Below, one piece after another: positions 32,641 through 46,202 of a stretch of 64,000 bases of DNA. The notes beneath the pieces are model-generated. The model ran no database searches and was not told the origin of the DNA. It saw only the letters and a list, made by a program, of their open reading frames with translations. The position numbers and the translations under genes were made by a program. The DNA is from Cycas panzhihuaensis. Lineage: Eukaryota > Cycadophyta. Location of the stretch: the NCBI GenBank assembly GCA_023213395.1, contig CM041465.1, positions 125,929,741 through 125,993,740 on the forward strand, written 5' to 3'. Positions within the stretch are counted from its first letter, which is position 1, and each line of letters starts with the position of its first letter.

Positions 32641-35600
32641 ATTTACAATCTAAAAATTATTAAAATGTTAAAAATAAATCCCAATAAGATTAATATTATT
32701 TTATTCAAATATGTTCTCAAAACTATATTATCGAGGATACCCCATTTATTGATAATGGACAATGGACAATACAAACATAATAGAACTCTTCACTCTAGGT
32801 CCTTCTTTAAGGAAAAAAGTGGCATTGGTCCAAGATCATTTCCATCATCCAAAAGTTTACAATTTTTCCTTCTAGAACCCTTTGCTTTCAAGCCTCTACA
32901 TCATCTTTTATTGTAGCATAATAATTCTTTCTAGAGATGCGAACAATTCTCACTCTTCATTACATAGTCTACCCTTGGAGATTAATATTTTATAATAGTG
33001 TAACATTTATGTTCATAGAAAATAGGAAAAAATGGATTTACATTATGTACACTGATAACAACTCAATCATTAAGTTATAAGTTTTTATATTTTTTTTTCT
33101 TTTCCTCTCAATAAAGCCCACCAGAGGGAAACAATTTTAAATTTTGAGTGATGCATGAACAATAAACATTAGTTTTATAATGGATTGATCAACTTCAATT
33201 TTAATTTTGTTGTATTTACCTATGGAGATCTGGGTAACTTGTAATTATCTTGTCCATTATCTCCAAATGTTTCTAGTCTTTAAAACTTATAGTATGTGTA
33301 ATACATAGCCTCTATCTCTATATTTAATCAATATTGAGTTTCTTTCTAATGTGGTCCTTAATTAATTATTTCAAAAGAATTGAGAATTAAGAAAGTGAAA
33401 TGTTTATGACAAGGAGCTTTATGAAAATAAATTATGTGGTCCAATTCCACAAAGCTAGGGAAGCCTGAGAAATTAGTGTGTCAGTTTTTATTTCAACTCA
33501 TTATGTGGCGCGATACCCAACATTACAAGTCAAATCTCAAGCCTTCTAATTATGTAAGTAGTCATTTTTATGGTTTAAACATTTAGTGTTAATAGCATGT
33601 ATGTTAGGTCGTATGCATCTTACTTGATGACTCCAAGCCCACAAATTATTAGATAAGATATTGCTAAGAACAAGTGCTTGTTAACTAGCAGGCATTTGAA
33701 TAATAACATCCATATTTGTAGTTGCAACTAAAACGTGCAACTGGTATTTTACTTGGGAATCTCATATTGTATTATTTATTCATGGTAAAGATCACTTTTA
33801 GAGGAAGATTAAATTTGAAATAGAAACATTTTCAATGTAAGTAACCTTGTTGTTATTAGCTTAATATATCTAAATGTGCAATATCAAAATATAGTTTAAA
33901 ATAATGAGGTCCAACATGATACGTGTTATTTAAAATGTGATCTATATTTCATGCCACTCATCATTGACATTGCTCATGATTTAACACTAAATACGGCAAT
34001 TTTTTTCCTTTTTTCATATTTACTCTCATCTAATGGACATGAGTAAATAGTTCTCGATGAAGTTAACTAAAAGCACAACTCAGTGGAAGTGCACAACCAC
34101 TTTGTAGCTTTTGAATATATGTATAGTTTTTTTTTTTTTTTTTTGTATTATATTCTATTTATTATATAGTACAAATATAAGTGGTTTATTAAAATTTTAT
34201 TTCTTATTTATTATAGTTTTACTTCATATTTTTTCTGTTCAAATTTCTTGCAAACTATATGTGTATATGTGTGTGTGTGTATGTGGTGCTATTATTATTA
34301 ATATTATTCACTTATATTATTTTAAGCATTTGTTTAGTATAAAGCTACATTTTCGAGTTTTTGAATGTATGTGTTGTATTTTTCCTTTTACTATTGTATT
34401 CTATTTGTCGTCTATTTAAATATATTCATGTTACATTCAATTGTTGTCTCATGTTTGTTATATTTATATGTTTCATTGTTTTACATTTTCACTTTCTTGC
34501 AATATTTATTTATATTTTTTTATTTTGGTTCTTAACGTAGTATGAGTTTACTTATTACAAGGATGTATTGCAATGTTATTAATTGGTAGATGCATGCTTT
34601 CTCTCTTTTTTTTTTTTTTTTTTTTGGCTCTTTTCCCTTGCAATTGCATTTTCTCATTAGGATATTTATCCTATCAAAGGATCATTCTTATACTTTCATT
34701 AATTTTTTAATGCATTTTGCATGCAATGTATTTTACAATTTTTAAAATATTAATGTTCGCATGTTGTACTTTTCTTCAATGCTATGTTATTTTCACATTT
34801 TCTAAGTATTGGTGTGGCACGGTTTTATATATTCCGTATATGCATTGTGCTTTTATGTCTTTTAACAATGTTCTATGAACTTGTATTATAAATCTTGTAT
34901 GATTTATTATATTTATATATGTGATGGCAGGCATTATGAAATTGTTTATTTGTAACTTTATTATGATAGAATTTTATAATAACAACTTTGGTATTAAGCA
35001 TGTTCCAAGTTTATTTATGTCATGCATATTCCTGTGCCACATTTCCTTAACTTTTCTTTTATATATATATATGACAACAAATAAACCACAAACCTATGCA
35101 TGATGGTTTCTATGATAATGACATTATGAGAAGTCAAGATTCTTCTCTTTATTCAATGTAATATAACCACCTTTAACAAGGTTTGGATAGGACTGATAGT
35201 TGAAGGGGGGGAAGATTCTTATATAATTCAAATTTATATCTTGAGATAAAGTTGTGAAAGTTAAGTCTTACCTCTTATTTAGCCCTTCCAACTTATATAT
35301 GGTTAGTACCCATATAAGGCAAAGAGGCTATTGAAATCTTCAAGCTTTTGTTCTTGGCATAATACATTTTGACTTAGGGTGTTTTATATTCTTAAAGCAA
35401 TTACTATACTTGTTGAATTCAATAAAGATATAACTTGATTCAAATAATAGATGCAAATCCATAGGTAAAAACTATTGGAGTATTTAAAATTTTCAAATAT
35501 CGAATATTTAATATAATGTTATGGTCCCACACAATACGTTGTAAAGTGTGAGAGAAGCATAATTATTAATGCAACTTCCTACAGTACATTACCATGGTGT

Positions 35601-35655
35601 TTTATTCACACCTACATAAAAATGTGTCACGGTATGTTAGATTGTTCTAAGATAT
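32641..35655. other. AT-rich spacer, no gene seen
   Basis: About 3 kb with no coding, RNA or transposon signal I can support. It holds short T runs at about 34127-34144 and 34606-34625 and a small TG repeat at 34260-34285. Open frames here (for example 34111-34419) are Phe/Ile/Leu-rich translations of T-rich DNA. Confidence 0.5.
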
Positions 35656-35656
35656 A

Positions 35657-35712
<56 letters not shown>
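35656..35712. repeat. TC then TA microsatellite
   Basis: (TC)n at about 35658-35683 is followed by (TA)n to about 35710. Confidence 0.9.
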
Positions 35713-35714
<2 letters not shown>

Positions 35715-35770
35715 AACATATATGTGTATGTGTGTTAGTAATTTAAGTTATTGGTCAACTTAGACATTGA

Positions 35771-35885
35771 GTTAGCAAGTCAATGAGACTATTACTTAGC
35801 TAATCCACTTAGTGAAGAATCTCTAACTTCATGGTTATAAATTAATTAAATAACTATATAATCTTTGTAATAAATAACAGGAAGT

Positions 35886-35933
<48 letters not shown>

Positions 35934-36070
35934 GAGTTAGTTAGTTAGTTAGTTAGTTAGCAAGTCAATGAGACTATTACTTAGCTAATCCACTTAGTGA
36001 AGAAGCTCTAACTTCATAGTTATAAATTAATTGAATAACTATATAATATTTGAAACAAATAACAGGAAGT
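35771..36070. repeat. 185-bp tandem duplication with TTAG and TA arrays
   Basis: The stretch starting GTTAGCAAGTCAATGAGAC at 35771 starts again at 35956. Each copy runs about 115 bp to CAGGAAGTTATATA and then enters a TA array. In the first copy the TA array leads into a (TTAG)n array of about 13 units with one variant (35908-35960), which joins the second copy. A second TTAG array is absent because the second copy runs into the giant TA region. Confidence 0.88.
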
Positions 36071-37750
<1,680 letters not shown>

Positions 37751-38088
37751 ATTAATAGTTATGTCAAAAATAAGAGAAATATATAAAGAATATTTAGAAG
37801 TATACCTTTTCTATGGTTTATTATAAAGAAGCCCATTCTTTGCTCTGTTAGAGTCAACTAATATGAGTTATAGTTAGTAAGAGCAAATGGACTTCAAAGT
37901 AATGCACATATACAACAAAATAAATTATGAGTGAATATATCTATTATGTTAGTATATTAATGATTATTTCGATATTGATAAATTGTATTCTTCATTCTAA
38001 CTATTGAGATGATCATATGATTTTTGACTTGATGTGCAATGTTTGGTTTAGTTTCCAATGAATTCAATTTCTATACAAAATTATAATG
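37751..38088. other. Spacer, no gene seen
   Basis: AT-rich DNA between the microsatellite and the MKK-tail repeat. No similarity to the other copies was noticed. Confidence 0.5.
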
Positions 38089-38360
38089 TAAAATGAGAAT
38101 TTGATAGTAAAATGAGATTTGTCATCTCTAATTATTATAAAATAGAGAAAGAATATAAAAATAAACTCTTAAATTTCATTCTACAATGATGAAATTTTAA
38201 TAAATCTAATATAAATATACAACATAAAATAACATAATATCAATGAATCTACCTTTATAAAGAGCGAATGAATTAGATTCTACGACTGTCTTACGAGTAT
38301 ATCATATTCATTTGTTGAAGAAAATTGATAGATAGTAATAATTCATTTATGAGAAAATTA
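38089..38360 (-). repeat. MKK-tail repeat, copy C
   Basis: AT-rich DNA downstream of the MKK stop that matches 14510-14786 and 28385-28648 closely (for example TCTCTAATTATTATAAAATA and ATTTCATTCTACAA). Confidence 0.8.
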
Positions 38361-38666
38361 TTAAGATTGTTTGAGAAAAGGGTGGGTGAGGAGCCAAGTA
38401 GTTGTCCATCTCTGCCTCAAGTCCTTCTGCAAACAAGAATGGATAAAACTCTGGAAATCTACAAAAGTGGTGGGGGGTGAGGAGGGGGGATCCCCAAAAC
38501 AAATGGCATAAATAAAAGTAGGACAATTCGATTGTTGGTTGGGGGACAAGAAGGGGAAATGGCCTATATAACATTCCAACTGAGTCAAACCCAAGCTCCA
38601 GATAACCCCGACATAGCCATCATAGTTCCCGTCATAGCTGTCAAGGTCTAATCTCTTTGGGCTCAT
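38361..38666 (-). pseudogene. MKK C-lobe fragment, copy C, open frame
   Basis: This uninterrupted frame of 101 codons and a stop encodes the C-terminal lobe of a plant MAP kinase kinase. It contains MSPKRLDLDSYDGNYDGYVG, IWSLGLTQLECYIGHFPFL, YAICFGDPPSSPPTT and SCLQKDLRQRWTTTWLLTHPF. The normal APE-like SPER is SPKR, and G-D-IWSLG is G-V-IWSLG. The subdomain IX Asp is therefore replaced by Val. The 5' side ends at ATGAGCCC, where homology to copy A breaks and unrelated DNA starts, so there is no ATP-binding lobe. It is the only one of the three copies without a stop or frameshift. Confidence 0.88.
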
Positions 38667-39429
38667 GTGAATGGGATGATAAAATGAGCTTAGATTTGGT
38701 TAGGACAACTCAGTTTAGAGTAGTGCCTAATTGTTAATAAAGTCATTTATTAGATTTTGTCACCACTAATTAATCATTTAAAGTTTATAGTCACCTATTA
38801 TGATATTGAATTTGAAGGTAAATTTGAATTTGTTTTAATTTATATTACAAAGGATGTGTACCAAATCTAATTGGATTAGCGATGGGGTACACGAATAAGA
38901 ATAATATTGTGTCTAGTTTAAAAAACACTAATTTTTTGATAGGGCAATACAATAGTCCTAGTCCCATTAGACCATTAGAGATATTTGAAAAAGACTATGC
39001 TTCAATATCAACGGAAAGCTAAATAAGTCTAAATCTTTATGAATAAATCTATCATTACTAATTAATAACTAAAGATTTAGTCAATTACATGCTTTGACTA
39101 TATAATTGACTAAATCTAGTCAAAGGATTGGCTACATAATTGACTATGTAATTGAATAAATCAAGTTTATTTTAAAACTCAATAGGTAATTAAGCAACAA
39201 AAACCAATGGTAGCCAAGGTGCATATGGCAGAATAAGCTTTGACAGGGTAACAAGCCTATTCTAGACAATAACCAATTTTTACCTAGGATAGCTTCGCAA
39301 CAGCCATTAAAGGGTATTTCTATGTACTTGGATATTTTGATAAACTCACAAAACATTGATTACATATCAGGCAACTATCCAAACAATATGCTTAGCAATA
39401 CATTAATGAATTCTTAAAGTTTTACATCA
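38667..39429. other. Spacer, no gene seen
   Basis: AT-rich DNA with no recognisable element. The motif TTGACTAAATCTAGTCAA near 39104-39123 is a short imperfect palindrome without evident meaning. Confidence 0.45.
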
Positions 39430-39865
39430 GGTTAGAAGTCAATGACCTCGTCCATATCCTAACAATTATACTCATTGGAGGATTGTACTCATATCTCTAA
39501 TAAGAGATGGAATTACTTCAAATTCTAACATTAAAGGTAGCCTTCCAACTCACCCTCAAAATAGAAGAAAAGATACAAAATCAACCCAAGTCGTTTATTG
39601 AACCATCCACTATAGCTTCTTTCTCTAAAGCACAACCTACACCATACACACAACGGCCAATATGTAGCATAAGAAAGTATTGTTCCTTCCATAAGTGTAC
39701 AAGACATATATATGTTGAATGCAAGGCCCAACAAAAAATAAGGAAACTCATGGTAGAGTTATAAGACAAACAAACATAGTTGGAAATTATACCTCTCACA
39801 AATTTAGAAACACTTGATCTAAATCTAGTACTCATGGCCACAGAGTACTCGAAACATGATTGGAA
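39430..39865 (+). pseudogene. Retroelement gag zinc-knuckle fragment
   Basis: The frame 39507-39764 ends with KYCSFHKCTRHIYVECKAQQ, close to the CX3-4HXC-type words (W/YCSYHK...H...EC) found after gag in some plant gypsy-like elements. Before it lies a Leu-rich gag-like helix region (LLQILTLKVAFQLTLK, near the EDYFQKALTLE-like words of such gags) and a Ser/Pro/Thr linker. Neither LTR nor pol is visible next to it, so it is an isolated scrap. The family assignment is tentative. Confidence 0.45.
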
Positions 39866-40439
39866 AAAACTATTTACTCATAAACCTAATTTTAGGGTAG
39901 CCCACTAAACCCAATTTCTTACTCTTAAATCATGAAATCTCGCTTGTTCTCTCCTCTAATTTCCTCCATGGATATATAGATCAAATTTTAAGATCTTTAT
40001 ATCAGTTCATAAAGATAAAAATATGGTTTAGATCATATCAAAATTGATCTTATGAGCTTCACAAAGTTGTGTAAGCAATGTTTAGGTGGTGACGACCATG
40101 CCAAGTCAAAATTCTTCAACATAAATTTGATTTTTTATTTAACTTTTTTTTTTCACTAATGTTTTAGTGACAGTAAAGTAAATTGCAATCTATTTTGAGA
40201 TATATAACTTAAGTTACAAGTGATTGGTCACATGTAGTGAGGGCTTTAAGCTCTAAAAAGTAGTTAAGCACTATAATTCACCCATTTATTGTTTACTTTT
40301 AATGTTTCTAAATTCTAGCATCACTTTTTATTTTTTATCTTTCATTTTATAAGCCCAAAATTTTTAAAAGACCTTGTAACGATTGAGTCTCTTTATAAAC
40401 TTATGCTTGTAGTTTTGGTCATATGCATTAATTTTCACC
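39866..40439. other. Spacer before Copia-3, LTR not recognised
   Basis: The 5' LTR and primer-binding site of Copia-3 should lie here or further left, but I could not find a convincing TG...CA block or a TGGTATCAGAGC-like site. Confidence 0.4.
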
Positions 40440-41410
40440 ATGTCTAGTGTAAACATTATTATTTATGTCTTACCAGATACAGATAAACTTAACCGTAAGA
40501 ACTATGTAATATGGAAGTTTAAGATTTTTAATATTCTAGCACTTAGAAAATTAATGAAGATAGTTGAAGGGAATGAGTTCAAACTTATTATTGCCTCTGA
40601 TTTGACCATATTTAAATCTACTCCAACGATTCCAATTATGACCAGTAAAGGTGTTGAATACTAAGAAGATCATGATAGAGAAGCATTGGATATCATTAGG
40701 TTTTTTGTTGTTAAAGAACCCATTACTCATTTTCGATGGAAGACTTCATGAAAGTATATATGGCAAATACTTTAAGAGATATATGAAATCAAGAATGAAA
40801 CTAGAGTGTTGTATACCAAAAACTCACTTTATTCATAAAAGATGGTTGTTGATGACTCAATCTCCTTACATTTACAAAACTTAAAGAAGATTAGAGATTA
40901 GTTTATTACAATAGGTGAGAAAGTTGAGGATAGGGAGTTTATGATCATTACTCTCAATAGCCTACATGAAGACTATTATATCCTTGTAACTAGTTTATAT
41001 ATTACTAAGACAACTTAATCACTTGCTTTGGAGGAGCTTATCGAACTTCTCTTACATGATGAGTAATGTACAAGAGGATGTTGTGGTAGTAGTAGCAACA
41101 TGGTTATGGCTTCTTAATTTAGAAAGAAGCTCCAAATGAATGTTTCTAAATAAACTCCACCTCTTTCTAATATCATGAGTGAATGCCATAACAATCCTAA
41201 AAGGGATATTATGTGATCATATTGTAATAAGAAATGTCACTATTAAAAAAATTACTGGAAGAAGAAAGCAGATAAAAAGAAAGTTAAAAAAGTTATACTT
41301 CTTCCTAGATGATAAAAAGGTCTTTGTGTTCAGTGTTATTTCTAATAGTAATGGTACCTTGTACATTGATTTTGATGCCCTGAACCATATCACTTTTTAT
41401 AAAGAATGAT
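40440..41410 (+). pseudogene. Copia-3 gag and protease remnants
   Basis: An ATG at 40440 opens VLPDTDKLNRKNYVIWKFKI, like the LTGDNYATWK-type gag start (DUF4219 style). Later pieces carry scattered gag words and, near 41350, LYIDFDALNHITFYKE, which aligns with the protease WYLDSGASNHMT site with S-G-A changed. The zinc knuckle near 41210 is barely visible (HCDY/CNKKCHYKKNYW-like). Several stops separate the pieces. Confidence 0.65.
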
Positions 41411-41896
41411 TTACTAAACTAAAGGTCATAACTAGACCATTGTACTAGGTCATGATAGTCAAAATAAAGTAATCAATCAAGATGTAATTATTCTTAATCC
41501 ACTTGGCCATCAAATAAAGATCTCTAATGTGTTGTACGTACCATCATTTAGATATTACTTACTTTTTAAAAATTATATAGCTAAATTTAAGTTGAAGGTT
41601 GAGTTTGCTACCATTAAATATGTAGTTAAAGATGGTGACTTTGTAATAGCTCAAGGAACCAAAGAGAATAGATTGTATAAATTTGTCAATATTCCTAAGC
41701 TTGGTTTTATTATAAGCACTTCTAATACTTTACAACATGATTGTTTTGGTCACTTGAACTATCATAGTATTTAACTATTAAATAAGTTAAAAGCAATATA
41801 TTATCTTCCTCTTATATATAAATATGATAAAATTTGCAATGCATGTGTAATCAAGAAAAAATAGAGATAAATATTTTAAGACCATGTTGAGGGATA

Positions 41897-41912
41897 AAGA
41901 TAAATTGAATCT
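41897..41912. other. SINE target-site duplication, left
   Basis: AAGATAAATTGAATCT here is repeated exactly at 42207-42222 on the other side of the SINE. Confidence 0.9.
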
Positions 41913-42206
41913 TTTTTTTTTTTTTGATATCTAGAGGAGAACCTCTAGCCACCCTTGGTACAAAGTTCCGAAGTAAGGGGACCCCGGATCCGTGTTTTTG
42001 TACCGCTTTGTAATCAAGTACGCTTGGAGTTCATACCACCATCGCATAACCGCACACACTCAACGGACTTTGGTCTGACTACTTTCTTTGCGAATGGACG
42101 CCGGTCGGACTACTTCCCTGTGAAGTGGCTTGCACTCATGAGTTTTGAACCTGGGTCTCGCCTTGGTAATCGCCACAACTTACCAATCCACCCAGCCCCA
42201 TGAGAC
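41913..42206 (-). mobile_element. tRNA-derived SINE, minus strand
   Basis: On the minus strand the element begins TCATGGGGCTGGGTGGATTG, contains pol III-like A box TGGGTGGATTGG (42183-42194) and B box GGTTCAAAACTC (42140-42151) about 32 bases apart, and ends in a poly(A) tail (poly(T) at 41913-41925). The head resembles a tRNA gene. A perfect 16-bp target duplication flanks it, which implies LINE-type target-primed insertion. It sits between the pre-integrase and integrase regions of Copia-3. The open frame 41955-42203 on the opposite strand is not a gene. Confidence 0.9.
42140..42194 (-). promoter_or_regulatory. SINE internal pol III promoter (A and B boxes)
   Basis: A box at 42183-42194 (TGGGTGGATTGG) and B box at 42140-42151 (GGTTCAAAACTC) on the minus strand, compared with the consensus TRGYNNANNGG and GGTTCGANTCC. 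Confidence 0.75.
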
Positions 42207-42222
42207 AAGATAAATTGAATCT

Positions 42223-42960
42223 AGTTCATTCTAATTTATGTGGACCACTTTTACTAATCTCACTTAGAGGCTTGAGATCCTTCATGACATTTATTGATGA
42301 CTTCACCAAGGGAACTTGAGTTTACCTCCTGAATAATAAATCAAAAGAATTTATAAAGATTAAGGAACTCAAAGATGAAGCTAGACACTTCTTTAGGAAA
42401 AAGAATGAGTTTATGAGGAGTGACAATAGAGGTAAGTACTTATCATCTAAATTTATCGCTTTTTACAAGGATCGTGACAAATAATGGCAACTAACTACAT
42501 CCTACACACCATAATAAAATAATATATTTAAGAGGAGGAACTACACCATTGCTATGATGGTGAGATATATGTTAAAAGCCAAAAATTTCTTAAATGGTTT
42601 TTAAGATGAAGCTATGAACACAACTATATACATTTTGAACAGAAGTCTAACTGTAGTTATTATAAATATAAATACTAAAGAAACTTGGACTAGTAAAAAA
42701 CCTTCTATTTGTAATCTTCAAGTCTTTGGTTGCACTACTTTTATTCGTGTACCTGATATAAAGAGACAAAAGCTTAATCACAACAGTCAGACATGTATTC
42801 TTATTGAGGATATTAAGTCTTCCAAGGCATGTAGTGCTTCAGATCCCTCAAAGAAGAAGATTATAATTAGTAAGGATGTTTTGTTTGATGAGTGTGATGA
42901 GGGAATTGTCCTTATTATAAATGTTGGTGTTAAAAGCATAGAAATAAAGAATGAGAATGA
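42223..42960 (+). pseudogene. Copia-3 integrase
   Basis: Words in order: FMTFIDDFTKG (catalytic Asp region), KNEFMRSDNRGKYLSSKF (normally RSDNGGEY), LTTSYTP, then a degenerate QNG region, and the C-terminal VFGCTTFIRVPD and KKKIIISKDVLFDE. Reading frame 42614-42964 is open for 116 codons. Stops elsewhere. Two of the DDE positions can be placed, and the Glu region is lost. Confidence 0.75.
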
Positions 42961-43179
42961 GTAAAAGAGTGAAAAGAGCAAGGAAATTCCTTCATATGTT
43001 TCATCTTCCTCGTCTTCTCATCAAAAGTTAATCAAGTGATATGCTCAAACTATAAAAGGTTCTATACTTGGTGACATTAACATTAGTGCTAGTGTTTAGA
43101 CACAAAGCAAGATCAATTTCGCCTTGATACCTATTGTCTTAAACATTGATGAGCCTAAGTCATTTACTAAAGGTAATGA

Positions 43180-44340
43180 TTACCCTCATTAGAAGTTAAA
43201 TATCTGAGAAGAGAATGACTCCATACTTAAGAATGACATTTGGAATCATGTTGATCTCCCTTTAAGGAAAAACATTATTGGTTATAGATGGGTATATAAG
43301 ATAATGTATCAATCTGATATTACCATAGTTAGATACAAAGTTTAGCTTACTGCTAAGGGATATGCATAAATTAAAGGTGTGGACTTTAAGGAGACCATTG
43401 CACCTATGGCTAAAATGACTACCATCCAAACATTGGTTAATCATGTATCTCATTTTGGTTTGAAACTCCACTAAATAGATGTTAAGAGTGATTTCCTTAA
43501 TGACATTCTAGATGAGGATATGTATATATAACAACTTGAAGGCTTTCTGCAATTTAGTAAATAATCTCTTACATGATAGTTGAAGAAAGCCTTGTATGGG
43601 CTTAAGCAGGCACTAAGAGTATGGTATTCACACATTGATGACTACTTCATCTATTCTAAATTCACTAGATATAAATCAGATCACAATTTATATATTAAGC
43701 ATAAGAATGGAGAGATACTTATTATAATTCTCTATATAAATGATCTTATTATCATTGACAACAACACTTCTTAAATCAACTATCTCAAAAAGTACCTTTA
43801 TAAAGCTTTTGAGCTGTCCACTCTTGGCTTTCTACATTGCTATATTAGCATGAAATTCTGGCAAAAAGATGACAGAAAATTTGTTTTATAGTCTATGTAT
43901 GCTTACAGCCTATTGAAATATTTCCATATAGAGGATTCAAAGTCAATGGCTAACCCAATGCAAGTTAGTCAAAAATTAACTAAGGAACTTATTGATGGGA
44001 CTCTTCAATATACCTTATATAAGTAACTAGTATGTAGTCTTATCTACCTTACTAACACTAGGCTTACATCAATTATGCTATTGGAGTTATAGTATGAATG
44101 ATGAGTGCTTCATCCATCTCTCATTAAAAGGTAACAAAGTGCATACTGAGATATATCAAGGGCATTATTAGATTTAGACTCTTATTTTAAAGAGACATTT
44201 TAATACAAATAAGATCTACACAATGATAATGGAGGGTGTAAAGAAAAAAATTTCCTTTCTCTTGAAGGCCATAGGATGTCATGGCTAAGCTCTCCTCACA
44301 TTATCTTTCAAGGGAACAATTTGTATATTTTGTTAAATAA
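43180..44340 (+). pseudogene. Copia-3 RT and RNase H
   Basis: RT words are IIGYRWVYKI, TAKGYA, DFKETIAPMAKM, IDVKSDFLND, then frame 43580-43774 with KKALYGLKQALRVWYSHID and IIILYINDLIII. The palm YxDD is YIND, so one Asp is lost. The thumb continues as STLGFLHCYISM. RNase H is only faintly traceable to about 44340 (HRMSWLSSPH-like words at about 44270). There are many in-frame stops. Confidence 0.75.
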
Positions 44341-45070
44341 ATATTAAGTTGATATTTATGTCTCTACTAGTACACATCCACAAACTCAAATCCCATAACA
44401 AGAAGTCTCACATACATTAAAAGAGATGAGTCATTCATATTTCCATACCTCTTCCCCCCTCCTACTCCCCATTAACCCACTAACTATAACAACATTATTG
44501 AAGAAATGCCTCCTTGCTTAGACAATGAAAAATACAGGTGGTATTTAGTTTTTAGAGCTAGAAAAGAAGAAACTATAATGACCATATAAAGTCCTCCTTA
44601 ACCATGTATTAAATCCACATAAATTTTCCTTGCATGTCAATTATATTCCACAAGATACCTATTAGAGTCTAAAATGATCGATTGATATACTCTTTGAAAA
44701 TTTAAGTAACTATTTTACTTCACTAATTGAAGCTAACACTTATATGAAAGAGAATTTTCCTAACCTAAAATGACAAGTCCTTCTAATCCCTAACTAATCT
44801 CATTTTTTATTCTCCTCTTCATGAGATTTTGTATCTTTTCATGTAATGTATGATGATTCTCCCTCACTGTAAGAAGATATATTATTAAAATATATATATT
44901 ACTAAATGTCAATATATCTGAATTTATAGTTATTCGAGAATGTAAAATTGCTGCTTCAAAACTTTCATCTATTATTTGAACCATTTAGGGCTCTAATAAC
45001 ATTGTTTCCTTAAATCCCCTTTTAGTATAAGTGGCACGATTCTATTGTTATGTTGCTTACCTTAAATAAT
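44341..45070. other. Spacer after Copia-3, no gene seen
   Basis: AT-rich DNA of unknown origin, possibly the 3' non-coding part of Copia-3. Confidence 0.4.
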
Positions 45071-45722
45071 TACTAGTATGTTCTGGGTCTAATCTCAAAT
45101 CCCAATTGTGAGTATATATGCTTCTTATAAATTTGATATGCATTCTATTACTTAGAACTTATTCTAGTTGTGTCTCTTAATAGCCTATTAGGTGGCTATG
45201 AGCCATTTCAATATGCTAAAAGAGTCAACCAATGAAATTGAGGGACTCCCTTCATATTTAACATCTTTTGAACATCGTATATAGTATGTTTTCCAATCTT
45301 ATTTGGATCTTTTTAATTATTAGATAGTAGAAGAAATCAAGAGCCTCCCTTTATATTTGACACCCAACAGACATTGTATGTAATATGTTTTCAAATTACT
45401 AGTATGTTCTGGGTCTAATCTTAAATCCTAATTGTGAGTATATATTCTTCTTATAAATTTGATATGCATTCTATTACTTAGAACTTATTCTAGTTGTGTC
45501 TCTTAATAGCCTATTGGGTGGCTATGAACCATTTCAATGTGCTAGAAGAGTCAACCAATGAAATTGAGGGACTCCCTTCATATTTAACACCTTTTGAACA
45601 TCGTATATGGTATGTTTTCAAATCTTATTTGGATCTTTCTAATTATTAGATAGTAGAAGAAATTAAGAGTCTCCCTTTATATTTAACACCCAACAGACAT
45701 TGTATGCAATATGTTTTCAAGT
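45071..45722. repeat. 326-bp tandem duplication
   Basis: The stretch beginning TACTAGTATGTTCTGGGTC at 45071 begins again at 45397 and remains about 95% alike to about 45722. Within each unit a shorter motif (TATGTTTTCAA...TTTGG-TCTTT...TAATT) occurs twice, so older sub-repeats were duplicated together. No coding sign. Confidence 0.88.
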
Positions 45723-45801
45723 CTCATTTGGGTCTTTCTAATTGTTAATTGGTGGAAGCTAATGTTTCAAGATTCATGTGATGTAATGAAAGGGAGAGGG
45801 T

Positions 45802-46198
45802 TGTTAAACATTATGTTTATATGTTAAGACTATGTACTTTATTTTTCATGTAATATTTGTACTTTTGTACTTTATAGGTGACTTATCACTTAAGTGATAA
45901 ACTACACATGGACATTCTTTTCTAGTGACACAACATTGTCACTAAAGGGTCAAATGGACCCCCATGCACTTTTGCTCACTTGAGAGCCCTAAAAGGACAC
46001 ACGTCCTACATGCAAGGCATGTACCTTAGATATTTGACACTTATCAAACATCCAATGCCTTAGGTCTCTACTTTCACTCTATATAATGAGACCTCTCCTC
46101 ATTGTTCTCATATATAGAGTTGGAGCTGTATTGTTATGCTGCCAGTTTGCTAATCAAATTGTTATTCATTTGGAGGTTGGATCAATTCCAACCCCTCA
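45802..46198 (+). repeat. Copia LTR with polypurine tract and PBS on either side
   Basis: A block of about 397 bp starts TGTTAAACATTATG and ends AACCCCTCA. Its first 130 bp resemble the Copia-4 3' LTR at 63895, sharing TTATCACTTAA, GATAAA-TACACA and TTCTCTAGT-like words. AAAGGGAGAGGG lies before it as a polypurine tract, and TTTGGTATCA (46201-46210) lies after it as a primer-site start. A TATA-like TCTATATAATG lies at about 46077. It may be the 5' LTR of Copia-4 with the LINE inserted downstream, or an LTR shared between two elements. Confidence 0.65.
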
Positions 46199-46202
46199 TC
46201 TT

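Larger units (their letters stand above)
40440..44340 (+). mobile_element. Copia-3, heavily decayed Ty1-copia element
   Basis: The domain order gag (40440-41330), protease-like (about 41340-41410), pre-integrase (41720-41870), integrase (42223-42960), RT (43180-43860) and RNase H (about 44040-44340) is that of Ty1-copia. It is interrupted by a SINE at 41913-42206. Stops are dense. LTRs could not be assigned with confidence; 45802-46198 is a possible 3' LTR. Judging by mutation load it is one of the oldest elements here. Confidence 0.8.

Noticed and set aside
35908-35960. TTAG array as a CRISPR-like or regulatory array
   Set aside because: It is a simple tetranucleotide repeat without spacers, in a plant-type sequence.
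41955-42203. 82-codon plus-strand frame
   Set aside because: It is the antisense of the SINE and has no protein family features.
42140-42206. Possible tRNA gene
   Set aside because: A and B boxes are present, but no cloverleaf closes and the poly(A) tail and target duplication show a SINE.
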